Below, in pieces: positions 24,608 to 32,013 of a stretch of 55,332 bases of DNA. Source of the DNA: Bacillus gaemokensis. Lineage in GTDB: Bacteria; Bacillota; Bacilli; Bacillales; Bacillaceae_G. Position 1 is the stretch's first letter. Every line of letters begins with the position of its first letter. The stretch is taken from assembly GCF_001590835.1 (NCBI RefSeq), contig NZ_LTAQ01000056.1, forward strand, positions 69,316 through 124,647, in the 5' to 3' direction. The notes beneath the pieces were generated by a model that ran no database searches, had not been told where the DNA came from, and saw only the letters and a program-made list of their open reading frames with translations. The translations under genes were made by a program, and so were the position numbers.

Positions 24608-24934
24608 TTAACAGATTTCGCAGTAATAGCAACAGCTCGCAGCACTTCCTCCACTTCTTCTACATCGACGATAACATTCCCAACGGTCAGGCATCCCACC
24701 ACCGTAGGTATGAAACGGATATAGGTGTGAACTGTAAGGTGTTGCTTGACTTAAGCCGTAAGGTACTGTGGGTGCTTGACTTAAGCCGTAAGGTACTGTG
24801 GGTGCTTGATAAGCGGTTGGCATTAAGTGGGGATAGGTAGGAACTGAAGCGGGTGGGTCACACCATATATAGCAGCTAAAATAATCTTGACCACTATTTA
24901 AACAAGCTTCCATGCAAGTTGGACGACGAAACAT
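24608..24934 (-). CDS. Twin-CX3C Cys-rich, Tyr/Pro-rich protein
   Basis: A 108-residue protein on the opposite strand with AAGGAG 9 bases before ATG. Residues 7-25 follow C-x3-C-x9-C-x3-C exactly (CMEAC ... CYIWC), and the C-terminus repeats the same spacing (CYRRC ... CCYYC). The middle is Pro/Tyr/Thr-rich with two identical copies of QAPTVPYGLS, caused by a 30-bp tandem repeat. There is no signal peptide. The spacing recalls helical-hairpin CX9C/CX3C disulfide proteins; the Tyr/Cys richness also recalls spore surface proteins. It stands alone and AT-rich, so it is probably a lysogenic-conversion gene. Confidence 0.65.
   Translation of the reverse strand: MFRRPTCMEACLNSGQDYFSCYIWCDPPASVPTYPHLMPTAYQAPTVPYGLSQAPTVPYGLSQATPYSSHLYPFHTYGGGMPDRWECYRRCRRSGGSAASCCYYCEIC
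24743..24802. repeat. 30-bp tandem repeat within the Cys-rich gene
   Basis: Two identical 30-bp units (starting TGCTTGACTTAAGCC) lie head to tail, followed by a partial third. In frame, they add ten residues per unit, so copy number can vary without breaking the gene. Confidence 0.85.
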
Positions 24935-25118
24935 ATATATATCACTCCTTGGTTTAAATTAACTTTTTTATAGTCTATTGAATTCCGCACCAATTAGATG
25001 ATTGTCTTTTCGTAAATAAGTAGTATGACTATTATTGCAAAACTTGAATAAATGTTGTGGAGATTGAGACTCTTACTTGTATATAGACGTGTAAGGCAAA
25101 AGATAAGGAGGAATAGAG

Positions 25119-25274
25119 ATGCGTCATTATAGATGGAAACAATCGTTAAGGTATGAAGGAACGACAAAGGGCCTCATTACGTTTATAAAGAAAGCGAAGC
25201 GTTATTTAGGTGGTAAAACGATGACTATTGAACAAAAGAGAAATGAGCACAAGTCGAACGTAATGGGGGAATAG
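25119..25274 (+). CDS. Small basic hypothetical protein
   Basis: A 51-residue Lys/Arg-rich protein with AGGAGG 8 bases before ATG. Sequence such as GLITFIKKAKRYLGGKTM suggests a nucleic-acid or membrane-surface binder. Two bases separate it from the glutaredoxin gene. Not recognised. Confidence 0.55.
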   Translation: MRHYRWKQSLRYEGTTKGLITFIKKAKRYLGGKTMTIEQKRNEHKSNVMGE

Positions 25275-25276
25275 AA

Positions 25277-25510
25277 ATGACTAACGTAATCATTTACACA
25301 AAAAATGCTTGTCCAAACTGTGATCAAGTAAAATGGGCACTAAACGCCGCAGGAGTAACCTATGAAACTCGCAATATCGACGAAGACCCATCGCATGTAG
25401 CCTGGATGGCAGACAAAGGTTACATGAGCGCACCTGTAACCGTATTTCCTAGCGGTAAGGAATTAGTCGGATTTGATATGGGGGAATTTGCTGAAGAACT
25501 TGGTCTTTAA
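25277..25510 (+). CDS. Glutaredoxin / NrdH-like redoxin
   Basis: A 77-residue thioredoxin-fold protein with the active site CPNC at residues 12-15, the cis-proline in MSAPVTVF, and a GFDMGEFAEEL helix. It would donate electrons, most likely to ribonucleotide reductase, which is consistent with the nucleotide genes upstream. No reductase gene is in the window, so it would serve the host enzyme. Confidence 0.88.
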   Translation: MTNVIIYTKNACPNCDQVKWALNAAGVTYETRNIDEDPSHVAWMADKGYMSAPVTVFPSGKELVGFDMGEFAEELGL

Positions 25511-25536
25511 TTATATCGAATAAAGGGAGCGATTCT

Positions 25537-25806
25537 ATGACGAATAACACATTTAGATACGTATCGTTGTTTAGCGGCGTGGGCGGATTTGAACAAGCGA
25601 TGGATAAACTCGGAGGAAAATGCGTTATGTCCTCCGAGATTGATAAATTCGCAAATCAAGCTTACGAAGTGCTTTACGGACATAAAACAGTCGGTGACGT
25701 GACGAAGGTCGCAGCGGGAGATGTCCCGGATCATGACGTTTTGGTCGGTGGGTTTCCTTGTCAAGCGTTCTCAGTAGCGGGTAAGCGATTGGCAGTCGCT
25801 TATTGA
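25537..25806 (+). pseudogene. Truncated C5 cytosine DNA methyltransferase
   Basis: 89 residues that match the first quarter of a Dcm-type enzyme: motif I SLFSGVGGFEQAM, and motif IV GGFPCQAFSVAGKR with the catalytic Cys. After GKR the frame reads LAVAY and stops, so motifs VI to X and the target-recognition domain are missing. GGCAGTCG occurs at the break and again about 48 bases later, which suggests a deletion between short repeats. It still has a good ribosome binding site. The product cannot be an active methylase. Confidence 0.85.
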
Positions 25807-25866
25807 AATACTTAGCACATAACGAGATAGGCAGTCGTTATGTGACGGAAAGAGGAGCGTGAGTAA

Positions 25867-26271
25867 ATGGGCGTCAGCAAATACGATAATGAAGCGGCAC
25901 ACCGCCGTATTGAACATAATTACGCATTGGATAATCCGAAGTCAATCGACTTACTACTACGGCATTTACCGTATATGCAAGAGCGTAGGTTTAACGGTGA
26001 TTATGCTGCATCGGATGTACTAATGGATATGGAGACGGCCGTTGCAAACGCGGACTTGACGGATAGGCAGCGTCAAGTCTTGCGATTAGTATATTTCGAA
26101 GATATGAAACAGCGGGACGTGGCAATCTCGTTAGGTATAACGGCACCTACGGTTAATTTGTATAAGCGGTTGTTAGCGCAAAAGATAGCGGCAGTATTCG
26201 AACGATGGGCCTGGTCAGATGAAGGCTATAAACTAACGGTAGTAAGTACCGAAAGAAAGGCGGTCGCTTAA
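25867..26271 (+). CDS. Sigma-like late transcription regulator (region 4 HTH)
   Basis: A 134-residue protein. The segment LTDRQRQVLRLVYFEDMKQRD followed by ISLGITAPTVNLYKRLLAQK is a sigma-70 region 4 helix-turn-helix. Proteins of this size and place, last in the early/middle block of Bacillus phages, commonly switch on late genes; this one sits shortly before the packaging genes. AGAGGAGCG precedes ATG. Confidence 0.75.
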   Translation: MGVSKYDNEAAHRRIEHNYALDNPKSIDLLLRHLPYMQERRFNGDYAASDVLMDMETAVANADLTDRQRQVLRLVYFEDMKQRDVAISLGITAPTVNLYKRLLAQKIAAVFERWAWSDEGYKLTVVSTERKAVA

Positions 26272-26804
26272 TGGGTTATAAATTCGATACAAACGGAGAT
26301 TACAAAACGCAGTTCATAACGTACGTAAATACGCTAATTACCACTCACCGAGAAAGTGATTCTGGCGCGATTAGTAATAGAGATGTACGTGCAGAAGAAA
26401 TTAAATCGCTTACAGACGCTTATGTGGAAGTGGTGGGAGAACGACCAGAATCAAAACAACTCGAGCGATTAGCAGACTTGTTGCTATACGAGGAGTTGCA
26501 CGATACAGATCGAATGAAAGTACGGAACAATGAATATCCGATTATGAGTGATACGCAAATACAACGTAGGCAGGAAGGTACTCGTCAGCGGAAGGGGAAT
26601 GGCAGTGAAGTTCCGTTAAAGGCGGCTTTTGGTTTAGCGGCTGATTCGATTAACCACGGTATACCTAGACGAAGAAAGCGTACGATTAATGAAATGTTAC
26701 GAAGTGATACCACAAAGTCAAGGAATAAGGAACGTGTGGCGAAGTACAGGGAGTTTACACGGATACAGCCTATTATGAATTATGTTGTTAGGGGGGAATT
26801 GTAA
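26271..26804 (+). CDS. Hypothetical protein at end of middle operon
   Basis: A 177-residue basic protein, overlapping the sigma-like gene (TAATG). The C-terminal half is Arg/Lys-rich (GIPRRRKRTINEMLRSDTTKSR), suggesting nucleic-acid contact. A strong terminator follows. Not recognised. Confidence 0.65.
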   Translation: MGYKFDTNGDYKTQFITYVNTLITTHRESDSGAISNRDVRAEEIKSLTDAYVEVVGERPESKQLERLADLLLYEELHDTDRMKVRNNEYPIMSDTQIQRRQEGTRQRKGNGSEVPLKAAFGLAADSINHGIPRRRKRTINEMLRSDTTKSRNKERVAKYREFTRIQPIMNYVVRGEL

Positions 26805-26840
26805 AGTAGCCTCAAGGACGGCAACAGAAAAAATGCACAG

Positions 26841-26866
26841 GACCGCTTATATTGCGGTCTTTTTTT
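26841..26866 (+). terminator. Terminator of the middle operon
   Basis: Perfect 6-bp stem GACCGC/GCGGTC, loop TTATATT, then seven Ts. Confidence 0.9.
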
Positions 26867-26883
26867 GATTACATCAGCTTTTA

Positions 26884-26912
26884 TGGACAAACGACAAAAT
26901 AAGACTTAAAAT
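26884..26912 (+). promoter_or_regulatory. Candidate sigma-A promoter for the 4-TM gene
   Basis: TGGACA, a 17-base spacer and TAAAAT lie just after the terminator and before the separately expressed membrane gene. Confidence 0.55.
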
Positions 26913-26986
26913 AAAAAATACAATATTATCCTAATTAAATAACATGATAAATTCTAGGTGAATACTGGATTTGAACATCAGATCAA

Positions 26987-28894
26987 GTGTTTTTCTATAA
27001 AGAGAGAGAGGGATATAAACTGGGGAAGTATCAAAAAATAAAGCGCAAGATGAGAGACATAAAAAACTTTTTTCGAAAAGTATATTTTAAGGTGGAGAGG
27101 AAGATAAGATACCCAATAACCTATTCTTTGTTTACCTTTGTCAGATATATAGAAATAGGAATAGTCGTATTGATAACTACGATATTATTACAAAAATTCA
27201 GGGTTTTGAATTGGGAATGGTTAGAGGGAATTTTGAGTCTAATACCTACTATATCTGATGAAACACTAAATCGACAATTTTTGTTTTCACAAATCAGCAC
27301 AACCTTTCTTATTTTGTCTTTGTTTTCATTAATAACCAATCTTAAAAAAGAAAAAGTTTTTGGGATTTCTATTTATAAAATTGCCTTTGCTAAGTCTGTT
27401 TTAGGGAATATTATATTTATAAGTATTTCTGTATTTTGTCTTTTGTTTACTAATATTTGGATATATATTACCGACAGTTCTTCTAGTGTAATTTTTAATG
27501 TGTTTCTAATAACTTTGTTTTTGTTAAGTTTGTTTGTTATCAAAATTATCCTTTATTCCAACAGCCAAACGCTAAGTGTTAATAAGGTTGCTAGTATGTA
27601 TTACACTGAAAATATAAAGATAGTACGTAAACCGAGAATGAAGATAGGGGTGCAGGAAGAATTTTCAGAGTATCTATTTGATTTAAATGAAGATGCTATA
27701 GAAAAAATTCTAAAAGGAGATATAGAATATCGTAGAAACTTTTACATATACGAGAGAATAGCGAATTTATCATTGATAAACTATAAAAGTAAAGTTCAAG
27801 AAAACTATACTGAAATCTCAAGCAAACCTGATATCATATTAATGTGGGTTTCAGCTATTGAAGAGTTAGTAAAAAAGGGACTATATACAGAAGCCCTTAA
27901 TCAATACAATAGAATGATTAGTCTGTTCATTAGACACGAAGTTTATTTATCTTCATTTCGAATCAACAAAATCCTAGAGCAAATCTTGACAAGTATTTCT
28001 GCGACAGATAGTAAAGTAACCATTGAACAGAGTGAAGAATTAATATTAAATTCTATAGAAGTTACAATGGGATATGGTTACTTCAGATTTAACAATGATT
28101 TCTCCTACACACGATTAGGAAAATTAGGGGAAACGAAAAGTATGCTTTATTTAAAACCTTTATATGGTAATTTTATGAGAGATTGTTATAATCTGATTGA
28201 TAAAAATAAAAATTTTACTGACTTAGAAAAATCAAGGAAAATTTATGAGTACTTCGAAAAAATTAGAATGATGCCGTGGGGTATAGCGGAATACTTCCCA
28301 CCTGAGATAAAATATTTTGAGGTCCGTAGAGAACTTAAAAAATATAATGAAGATGTATATTTAGTAGGGATTCCACTAAGTGATTTGTTGTTATTATTGA
28401 TACAGGAAGAGAAGAAAGGGAGATTACTGTATTTCTTAAATGATTATAATAATAATTCAATATACCTGGCTTGTTTGATAGTTGCTTCTAAGTTGGCGAC
28501 TTTATATATAAGAACTAAGGAAGATGAAAAGGATAAGAAACTTATCGGAGAATATTTAGTATTGGTATTATCTAAAATAATCGAATTAGATGAGCAGAAA
28601 ATTAAATATTATTGTTATATTATAAGGCAGACAATGGGGATAGGAACGAATAATTTATATAGTGGGGTTTATTTGACGGCGAGAAATGGAGAAATTCTAA
28701 ACATTATTAAACAAACTATTATGATTAAGAAGAAAAGAATTAATTTGGAGGATATTGTTTTCTCTAATCAGGAGTTGAGTAAAGTAATAAAGCTATTTTT
28801 TGCTGAATATGATAAAAATCTTTTGAAAAATAAACAAGTGGAAGCAAATCAGAAAATTAATGAAGAATTTGGTTTGTTGGTCAATTTATTATAG
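26987..28894 (+). CDS. Large membrane-anchored protein, putative exclusion or conversion gene
   Basis: About 635 residues with four N-terminal membrane segments (roughly 43-66, 90-113, 132-157, 163-188), followed by a long, mostly helical, charged cytoplasmic region without a recognised motif. The start is uncertain: GTG at 26987 lacks a binding site, CTG at 27020 has GAGAGGG at 7 bases, and later ATGs are possible. It has its own promoter and flanking terminators, and its AT-rich codons differ sharply from the phage backbone. This is the pattern of a cargo gene expressed in lysogens, such as superinfection exclusion or defence; that function is inferred. Confidence 0.6.
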   Translation: MFFYKEREGYKLGKYQKIKRKMRDIKNFFRKVYFKVERKIRYPITYSLFTFVRYIEIGIVVLITTILLQKFRVLNWEWLEGILSLIPTISDETLNRQFLFSQISTTFLILSLFSLITNLKKEKVFGISIYKIAFAKSVLGNIIFISISVFCLLFTNIWIYITDSSSSVIFNVFLITLFLLSLFVIKIILYSNSQTLSVNKVASMYYTENIKIVRKPRMKIGVQEEFSEYLFDLNEDAIEKILKGDIEYRRNFYIYERIANLSLINYKSKVQENYTEISSKPDIILMWVSAIEELVKKGLYTEALNQYNRMISLFIRHEVYLSSFRINKILEQILTSISATDSKVTIEQSEELILNSIEVTMGYGYFRFNNDFSYTRLGKLGETKSMLYLKPLYGNFMRDCYNLIDKNKNFTDLEKSRKIYEYFEKIRMMPWGIAEYFPPEIKYFEVRRELKKYNEDVYLVGIPLSDLLLLLIQEEKKGRLLYFLNDYNNNSIYLACLIVASKLATLYIRTKEDEKDKKLIGEYLVLVLSKIIELDEQKIKYYCYIIRQTMGIGTNNLYSGVYLTARNGEILNIIKQTIMIKKKRINLEDIVFSNQELSKVIKLFFAEYDKNLLKNKQVEANQKINEEFGLLVNLL

Positions 28895-28956
28895 TTTACA
28901 GATGTTTATCTATCGTTTAACTACTAATTATTATATCATTTTGTATCCTATTAAAT

Positions 28957-28981
28957 GACGTCCATCAAGGGCGTCTTTTTT
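28957..28981 (+). terminator. Terminator after the 4-TM gene
   Basis: Stem GACGTCC/GGGCGTC (one T-G pair), loop ATCAA, then six Ts. Confidence 0.8.
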
Positions 28982-29011
28982 ACGTATTATAATCGAAGAG
29001 GAGACGATAGT

Positions 29012-29206
29012 ATGGTAGATAATTATGCGATCGAAATCAAAGACGCTGCAGACGGTAAGGTATACTTACTTTGCGAAGAAGGTAGCGCTGAAGTATTAAC
29101 GTTCGATACATACGAAGAGGCAGACGATTACAATTACGAATTTGAAGATATATTAACCGACGGACTTACGAGTCGTGCCGTTAAAACAAGCGAATATTTC
29201 AATTAA
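29012..29206 (+). CDS. Small acidic hypothetical protein
   Basis: A 64-residue acidic protein (VDNYAIEIKDAADGKVYLL, DTYEEADDYNYEFED). ATG at 29012 has AGAGGAGAC upstream; an upstream start lies inside the terminator. It is bracketed by terminators, so it forms a one-gene unit. Size, charge and isolation recall small phage inhibitors of host proteins, but nothing specific is visible. Confidence 0.6.
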   Translation: MVDNYAIEIKDAADGKVYLLCEEGSAEVLTFDTYEEADDYNYEFEDILTDGLTSRAVKTSEYFN

Positions 29207-29212
29207 AATTAA

Positions 29213-29237
29213 GGCGGTCATTGCGACCGTCTTTTTC
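29213..29237 (+). terminator. Terminator after small acidic gene
   Basis: Stem GGCGGTC/GACCGTC (one G-T pair), loop ATTGC, then TTTTT. Confidence 0.85.
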
Positions 29238-29269
29238 TATTTTACTTTAATTTATCGGAGGTTTTATAT

Positions 29270-29452
29270 ATGGAAAACAAAGAGTACTTCTATTGTTATT
29301 CGCCAGCGCTACACGTATTCTTGCGAGAGCGTGGTGTACGTTATATCTGCATGGCATTAAACGAAAATACATTACGTAAGTTTTGGCAGTATAAGAGTTC
29401 GCCAGAATTAGACGATGCACTAGCTACTTGGGCAGCGAATAAGCCTAAGTAG
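29270..29452 (+). CDS. DUF5659-like small protein
   Basis: A 60-residue protein with the pattern FYCYSPALHVFLRERGVRYI ... ALNENTLRKFWQY ... SPELDDAL, which I remember as the DUF5659 family of phage and mobile-element proteins. GGAGG with an unusual 11-base spacing. Function unknown. Confidence 0.65.
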   Translation: MENKEYFYCYSPALHVFLRERGVRYICMALNENTLRKFWQYKSSPELDDALATWAANKPK

Positions 29453-29513
29453 CTTTTTTAGTACGTTAAGTAGTTTGGTTATATCGAATATATTTTATAT
29501 GGAGGAATTGAAT

Positions 29514-29999
29514 ATGGAAAACGAAAAACAACGTGCACTACCGTTTGATTTATCGAAAGGATTCACAGCTATACCTACGGTTGTAATGCGTCACTATACG
29601 TACTTACCTGGATTTAACGGTAACGTCGTATTAGTGTACGGATACATTATCGCTATGTATAATCCGCAATATGGTTACGCGTTTCCTACACATGATCAGA
29701 TTGGATTGGCGTTGAATATGTCGAGAAAAACAGTCGGTAAACATATTAGTGTATTAGAAGACGCTGAACTTATCGAAGTAAGTAAACGTGGTGGTAGTAC
29801 AAACGATACTTATACGTTACTTAAGCCGATAGAAGATGAACGAGAATTCTATTCGAGATTTCCACAAGCGTGGGAAAAACGTCAGAAAGCGGAAGTGACA
29901 ACGGGGAAAGACGTTAAAGAACGTTACGAAAGAAAGGCTAGATACGAAGATAGTCAGGATAGTAGTGTAGACAACATCGATATCATAGCGTATTTGTAA
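29514..29999 (+). CDS. Second winged-helix (HTH_36-like) DNA-binding protein
   Basis: A 161-residue protein. Residues 20-100 form a helix-turn-helix of the same type as the 1533 protein (GYAFPTHDQIGLALNMSRKT, then HISVLEDAELIEVSKRGG). ATG at 29514 has GGAGG 9 bases upstream. Three 22-bp tandem repeats begin 14 bases after the stop, paralleling the 17-bp repeats after the first HTH gene. It is placed between the early and late halves, just before terminase, so it may control late genes, mark a packaging site or act at an origin. Confidence 0.7.
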   Translation: MENEKQRALPFDLSKGFTAIPTVVMRHYTYLPGFNGNVVLVYGYIIAMYNPQYGYAFPTHDQIGLALNMSRKTVGKHISVLEDAELIEVSKRGGSTNDTYTLLKPIEDEREFYSRFPQAWEKRQKAEVTTGKDVKERYERKARYEDSQDSSVDNIDIIAYL

Positions 30000-30012
30000 T
30001 ACGATTAATCCA

Positions 30013-30078
30013 ATGAGTAATTATTACACATTGAATGAGTAATTTTTACCCATTGAGTGTGTACTTTTTACTCCGTAT
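30013..30078 (+). repeat. Three tandem 22-bp iteron-like repeats
   Basis: ATGAGTAATTATTAC... (30013-30034) and ATGAGTAATTTTTAC... (30035-30056) share 20 of 22 bases; a degenerate third unit follows at 30057. The rest of this 320-base non-coding segment (30000-30321) is AT-rich and holds the inverted repeat at 30145-30176. Confidence 0.6.
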
Positions 30079-30144
30079 ATATATTTACTACATAGACTTA
30101 CTATAAAGATTTACTATTAAGAGATTAAAAGAACAAGAGATATT

Positions 30145-30176
30145 CGGTAAGTATTCACTAACGTTCATACTTACCG
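30145..30176. other. Perfect inverted repeat, 10-bp arms
   Basis: CGGTAAGTAT and ATACTTACCG with a 12-base loop, no U-tract. It lies in the non-coding region between the second HTH gene and terminase, before a copy of the TACTTATATAAAAGA block shared with the 2.1-kb locus. Confidence 0.5.
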
Positions 30177-30321
30177 GTAATCCTTTTCTATCGAAAAGAA
30201 TTACTATCTTATATAGTCGATAAAGTACTTATATAAAAGATACTCCGCTAAATAGTAATAAAGATAAACCATAACTGTATTGGTGGGACGGATTATTATA
30301 GTACGGAGGTGCATTGCGTTA

Positions 30322-30486
30322 ATGACTTATGAAGAAGAGGAGCGTATAAAGAAAGCGGAGTTAGAACGATTAACCTGTAATATATGCGGAGGTAAGGACG
30401 TAATAGCAAGCGGTGTTGAATACGGTGCTTACGAGATTATTTGTACTAACGATAATTGCAGAACGATATATAAAGGCGAAGGTTAA
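30322..30486 (+). CDS. Small zinc-ribbon protein
   Basis: A 54-residue protein: a charged helix (MTYEEEERIKKAELERL), then CNIC and CTNDNC knuckles. GGAGG is 13 bases upstream, rather far. Such small zinc proteins often precede terminase genes in Bacillus phages. Function unknown. Confidence 0.6.
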   Translation: MTYEEEERIKKAELERLTCNICGGKDVIASGVEYGAYEIICTNDNCRTIYKGEG

Positions 30487-30511
30487 TTAAACGGAAAGGA
30501 GGACGTAATAC

Positions 30512-30916
30512 GTGGCGTTAAAACGATTAAACACGGAACACTTAACCGCTATTAAATGGCTGGCTTTACCGAATAGAGACGGTAAGACATACGAAGAGAT
30601 AGCGAATGAGTGTGGAGTTACTAGACGTACTTTACAGGAGTGGCGTAAGGACCCGTTATTCGAACGTGAGTTAAAGAAGGAAATGGTACGTAATAGTCAG
30701 GATAAGCTACCGGAGTTAATCGCCTCACTATCCGAGATTGCTATACGAGATGGTAATGCGGCTATGGCGAAGTTAGCGTTACAAATTAACGGTATGCTTA
30801 CCGATAAGGTAGAGGTAGAAACGAAGGCTAAGACAGGCGAGATTAACTATGAAGAATTAGATAACGAGATTGCATCGTTTGAAGCGAGGATAGATGACGA
30901 TGGGAAGGCGGAATAA
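30512..30916 (+). CDS. terS: Terminase small subunit
   Basis: A 134-residue protein with an N-terminal helix-turn-helix (KTYEEIANECGVTRRTLQEWR), a helical middle and an acidic C-terminus, the layout of small terminases that recognise the packaging site and recruit the large subunit. GTG start after GGAGG. The frame stays open and protein-like for a further 58 codons after its TAA stop. Confidence 0.82.
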   Translation: MALKRLNTEHLTAIKWLALPNRDGKTYEEIANECGVTRRTLQEWRKDPLFERELKKEMVRNSQDKLPELIASLSEIAIRDGNAAMAKLALQINGMLTDKVEVETKAKTGEINYEELDNEIASFEARIDDDGKAE

Positions 30917-31356
30917 TACGTACTATATAATAGGAAGAAACTCGACACGTTTACTTCTCAATACTTCCCACGTTATCAGTCGCTCGCTCTAGACGGACGT
31001 TCCCTCGAAACTTTTCGTACAGTTTATGCATGTTCTTATGCAATGTATACCGATGTAATGAACGCTACAAACGTTGATATAACGAATGCATAAAATAACT
31101 GTCGATTAAATGAACGATAATATTTCGATAAACGTTGATATAATAACGTTTTGAATCGTAATTGAATGTAACAAAAGATGATTCTGTTACATTACATATT
31201 CGAAAAAATGTATGAAATATACGTAATAAAAAAAGCCCGGGGGCGGTAAAAAATAAAATATTTTCGCCAGGTGCGAGAGAAATCCGCGCATCAAAAATAA
31301 CGTTTGACTTTACGTAAGTGTAAAACGAAAAAGACCACGTCGTCAAGACGCAGTCC
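30917..31356. other. 440-base segment between terS and the leftward recombinase
   Basis: The first part (30917-31093) is an open, protein-like continuation in the terS frame after its stop, without its own start. The direct repeat AAACGTTGATATAA occurs at 31069 and 31130. The rest has no gene; AGACCACGTCGTCAAGACGCAGTC near 31332 (partly self-complementary) may help terminate the leftward gene. Confidence 0.4.
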
Positions 31357-31905
31357 TTAGAGGTTTATTTCGATATACACATCGTCAATTTGCTTCTGTT
31401 CGATACAAAGGTAAACGAGTGTTTCACGTTGGCTTGAGTGATTTAATATCGTTTGTAATAGCGATAAATCAGTACCGTTCTTATATGCGTGAAAAGCAAA
31501 TGTTTTTCTTAGCGTATGCGTACCTATTTCGATATTAAGACCGGCACGATCAGCCGCAGTATTTAAAATTCGATATGCTTGAACACGAGAGATTGCCTTG
31601 TCGCCCTTACGTGACGGGAATAACCAATCGTTATCGTCAGCCGTTGTTGGGACTAATTCCACGACGGCTTTTTTAACGGAATCGTTTAGACGGAAACGCT
31701 TAGACTTGCGAGTCTTCGTTTCTTTAACCGTAATAGATTCCTTTCCTCGTACATCTCCGACTTTTAACTTTAATATGTCGGAAATACGTAACGCTGAATT
31801 AATTCCGAATATGAAAAGCAGTAAGTCGCGCGGTTTTCCAGCTAGCGCCTTTTTCATTTTATCGATATCTCGTTTTGAACGAATGGGTTGAACTATGCCA
31901 GCCAT
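31357..31905 (-). CDS. Small tyrosine recombinase between terS and terL
   Basis: A 182-residue protein that is a tyrosine-recombinase catalytic domain without arm or core-binding domains. Active-site residues are visible: Arg in SALRISD, HTLRKTF, His in LNHSS and Tyr in ETLVYL. It runs against the late genes and has its own consensus sigma-A promoter (31957-31985), so it can be made in the lysogen. Similar short recombinases lie near terminases in other Bacillus phages. It may resolve multimers or act on local repeats; tyrosine-recombinase folds also serve as repressors in SPbeta-type phages, though this one keeps its catalytic residues. Confidence 0.8.
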   Translation of the reverse strand: MAGIVQPIRSKRDIDKMKKALAGKPRDLLLFIFGINSALRISDILKLKVGDVRGKESITVKETKTRKSKRFRLNDSVKKAVVELVPTTADDNDWLFPSRKGDKAISRVQAYRILNTAADRAGLNIEIGTHTLRKTFAFHAYKNGTDLSLLQTILNHSSQRETLVYLCIEQKQIDDVYIEINL

Positions 31906-31956
31906 AAGTATTACCTCCAGTTATTTAATGTAACGTTATCTCGTTTTGTTACTTTC

Positions 31957-31985
31957 AGTATAACGGTTAATTTTTCCATAGTCAA
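31957..31985 (-). promoter_or_regulatory. Consensus sigma-A promoter for the small recombinase
   Basis: On the minus strand TTGACT, a 17-base spacer and TATACT, about 50 bases before the start. It is one of the two best promoter matches in the window. Confidence 0.85.
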
Positions 31986-32013
31986 TTAAAAATTAGGGAA
32001 GGAGACGGTTAAT

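Noticed and set aside
31065-31346. Leftward frame beside the small recombinase
   Set aside because: No binding site, low-complexity aromatic composition, and overlap with repeats.
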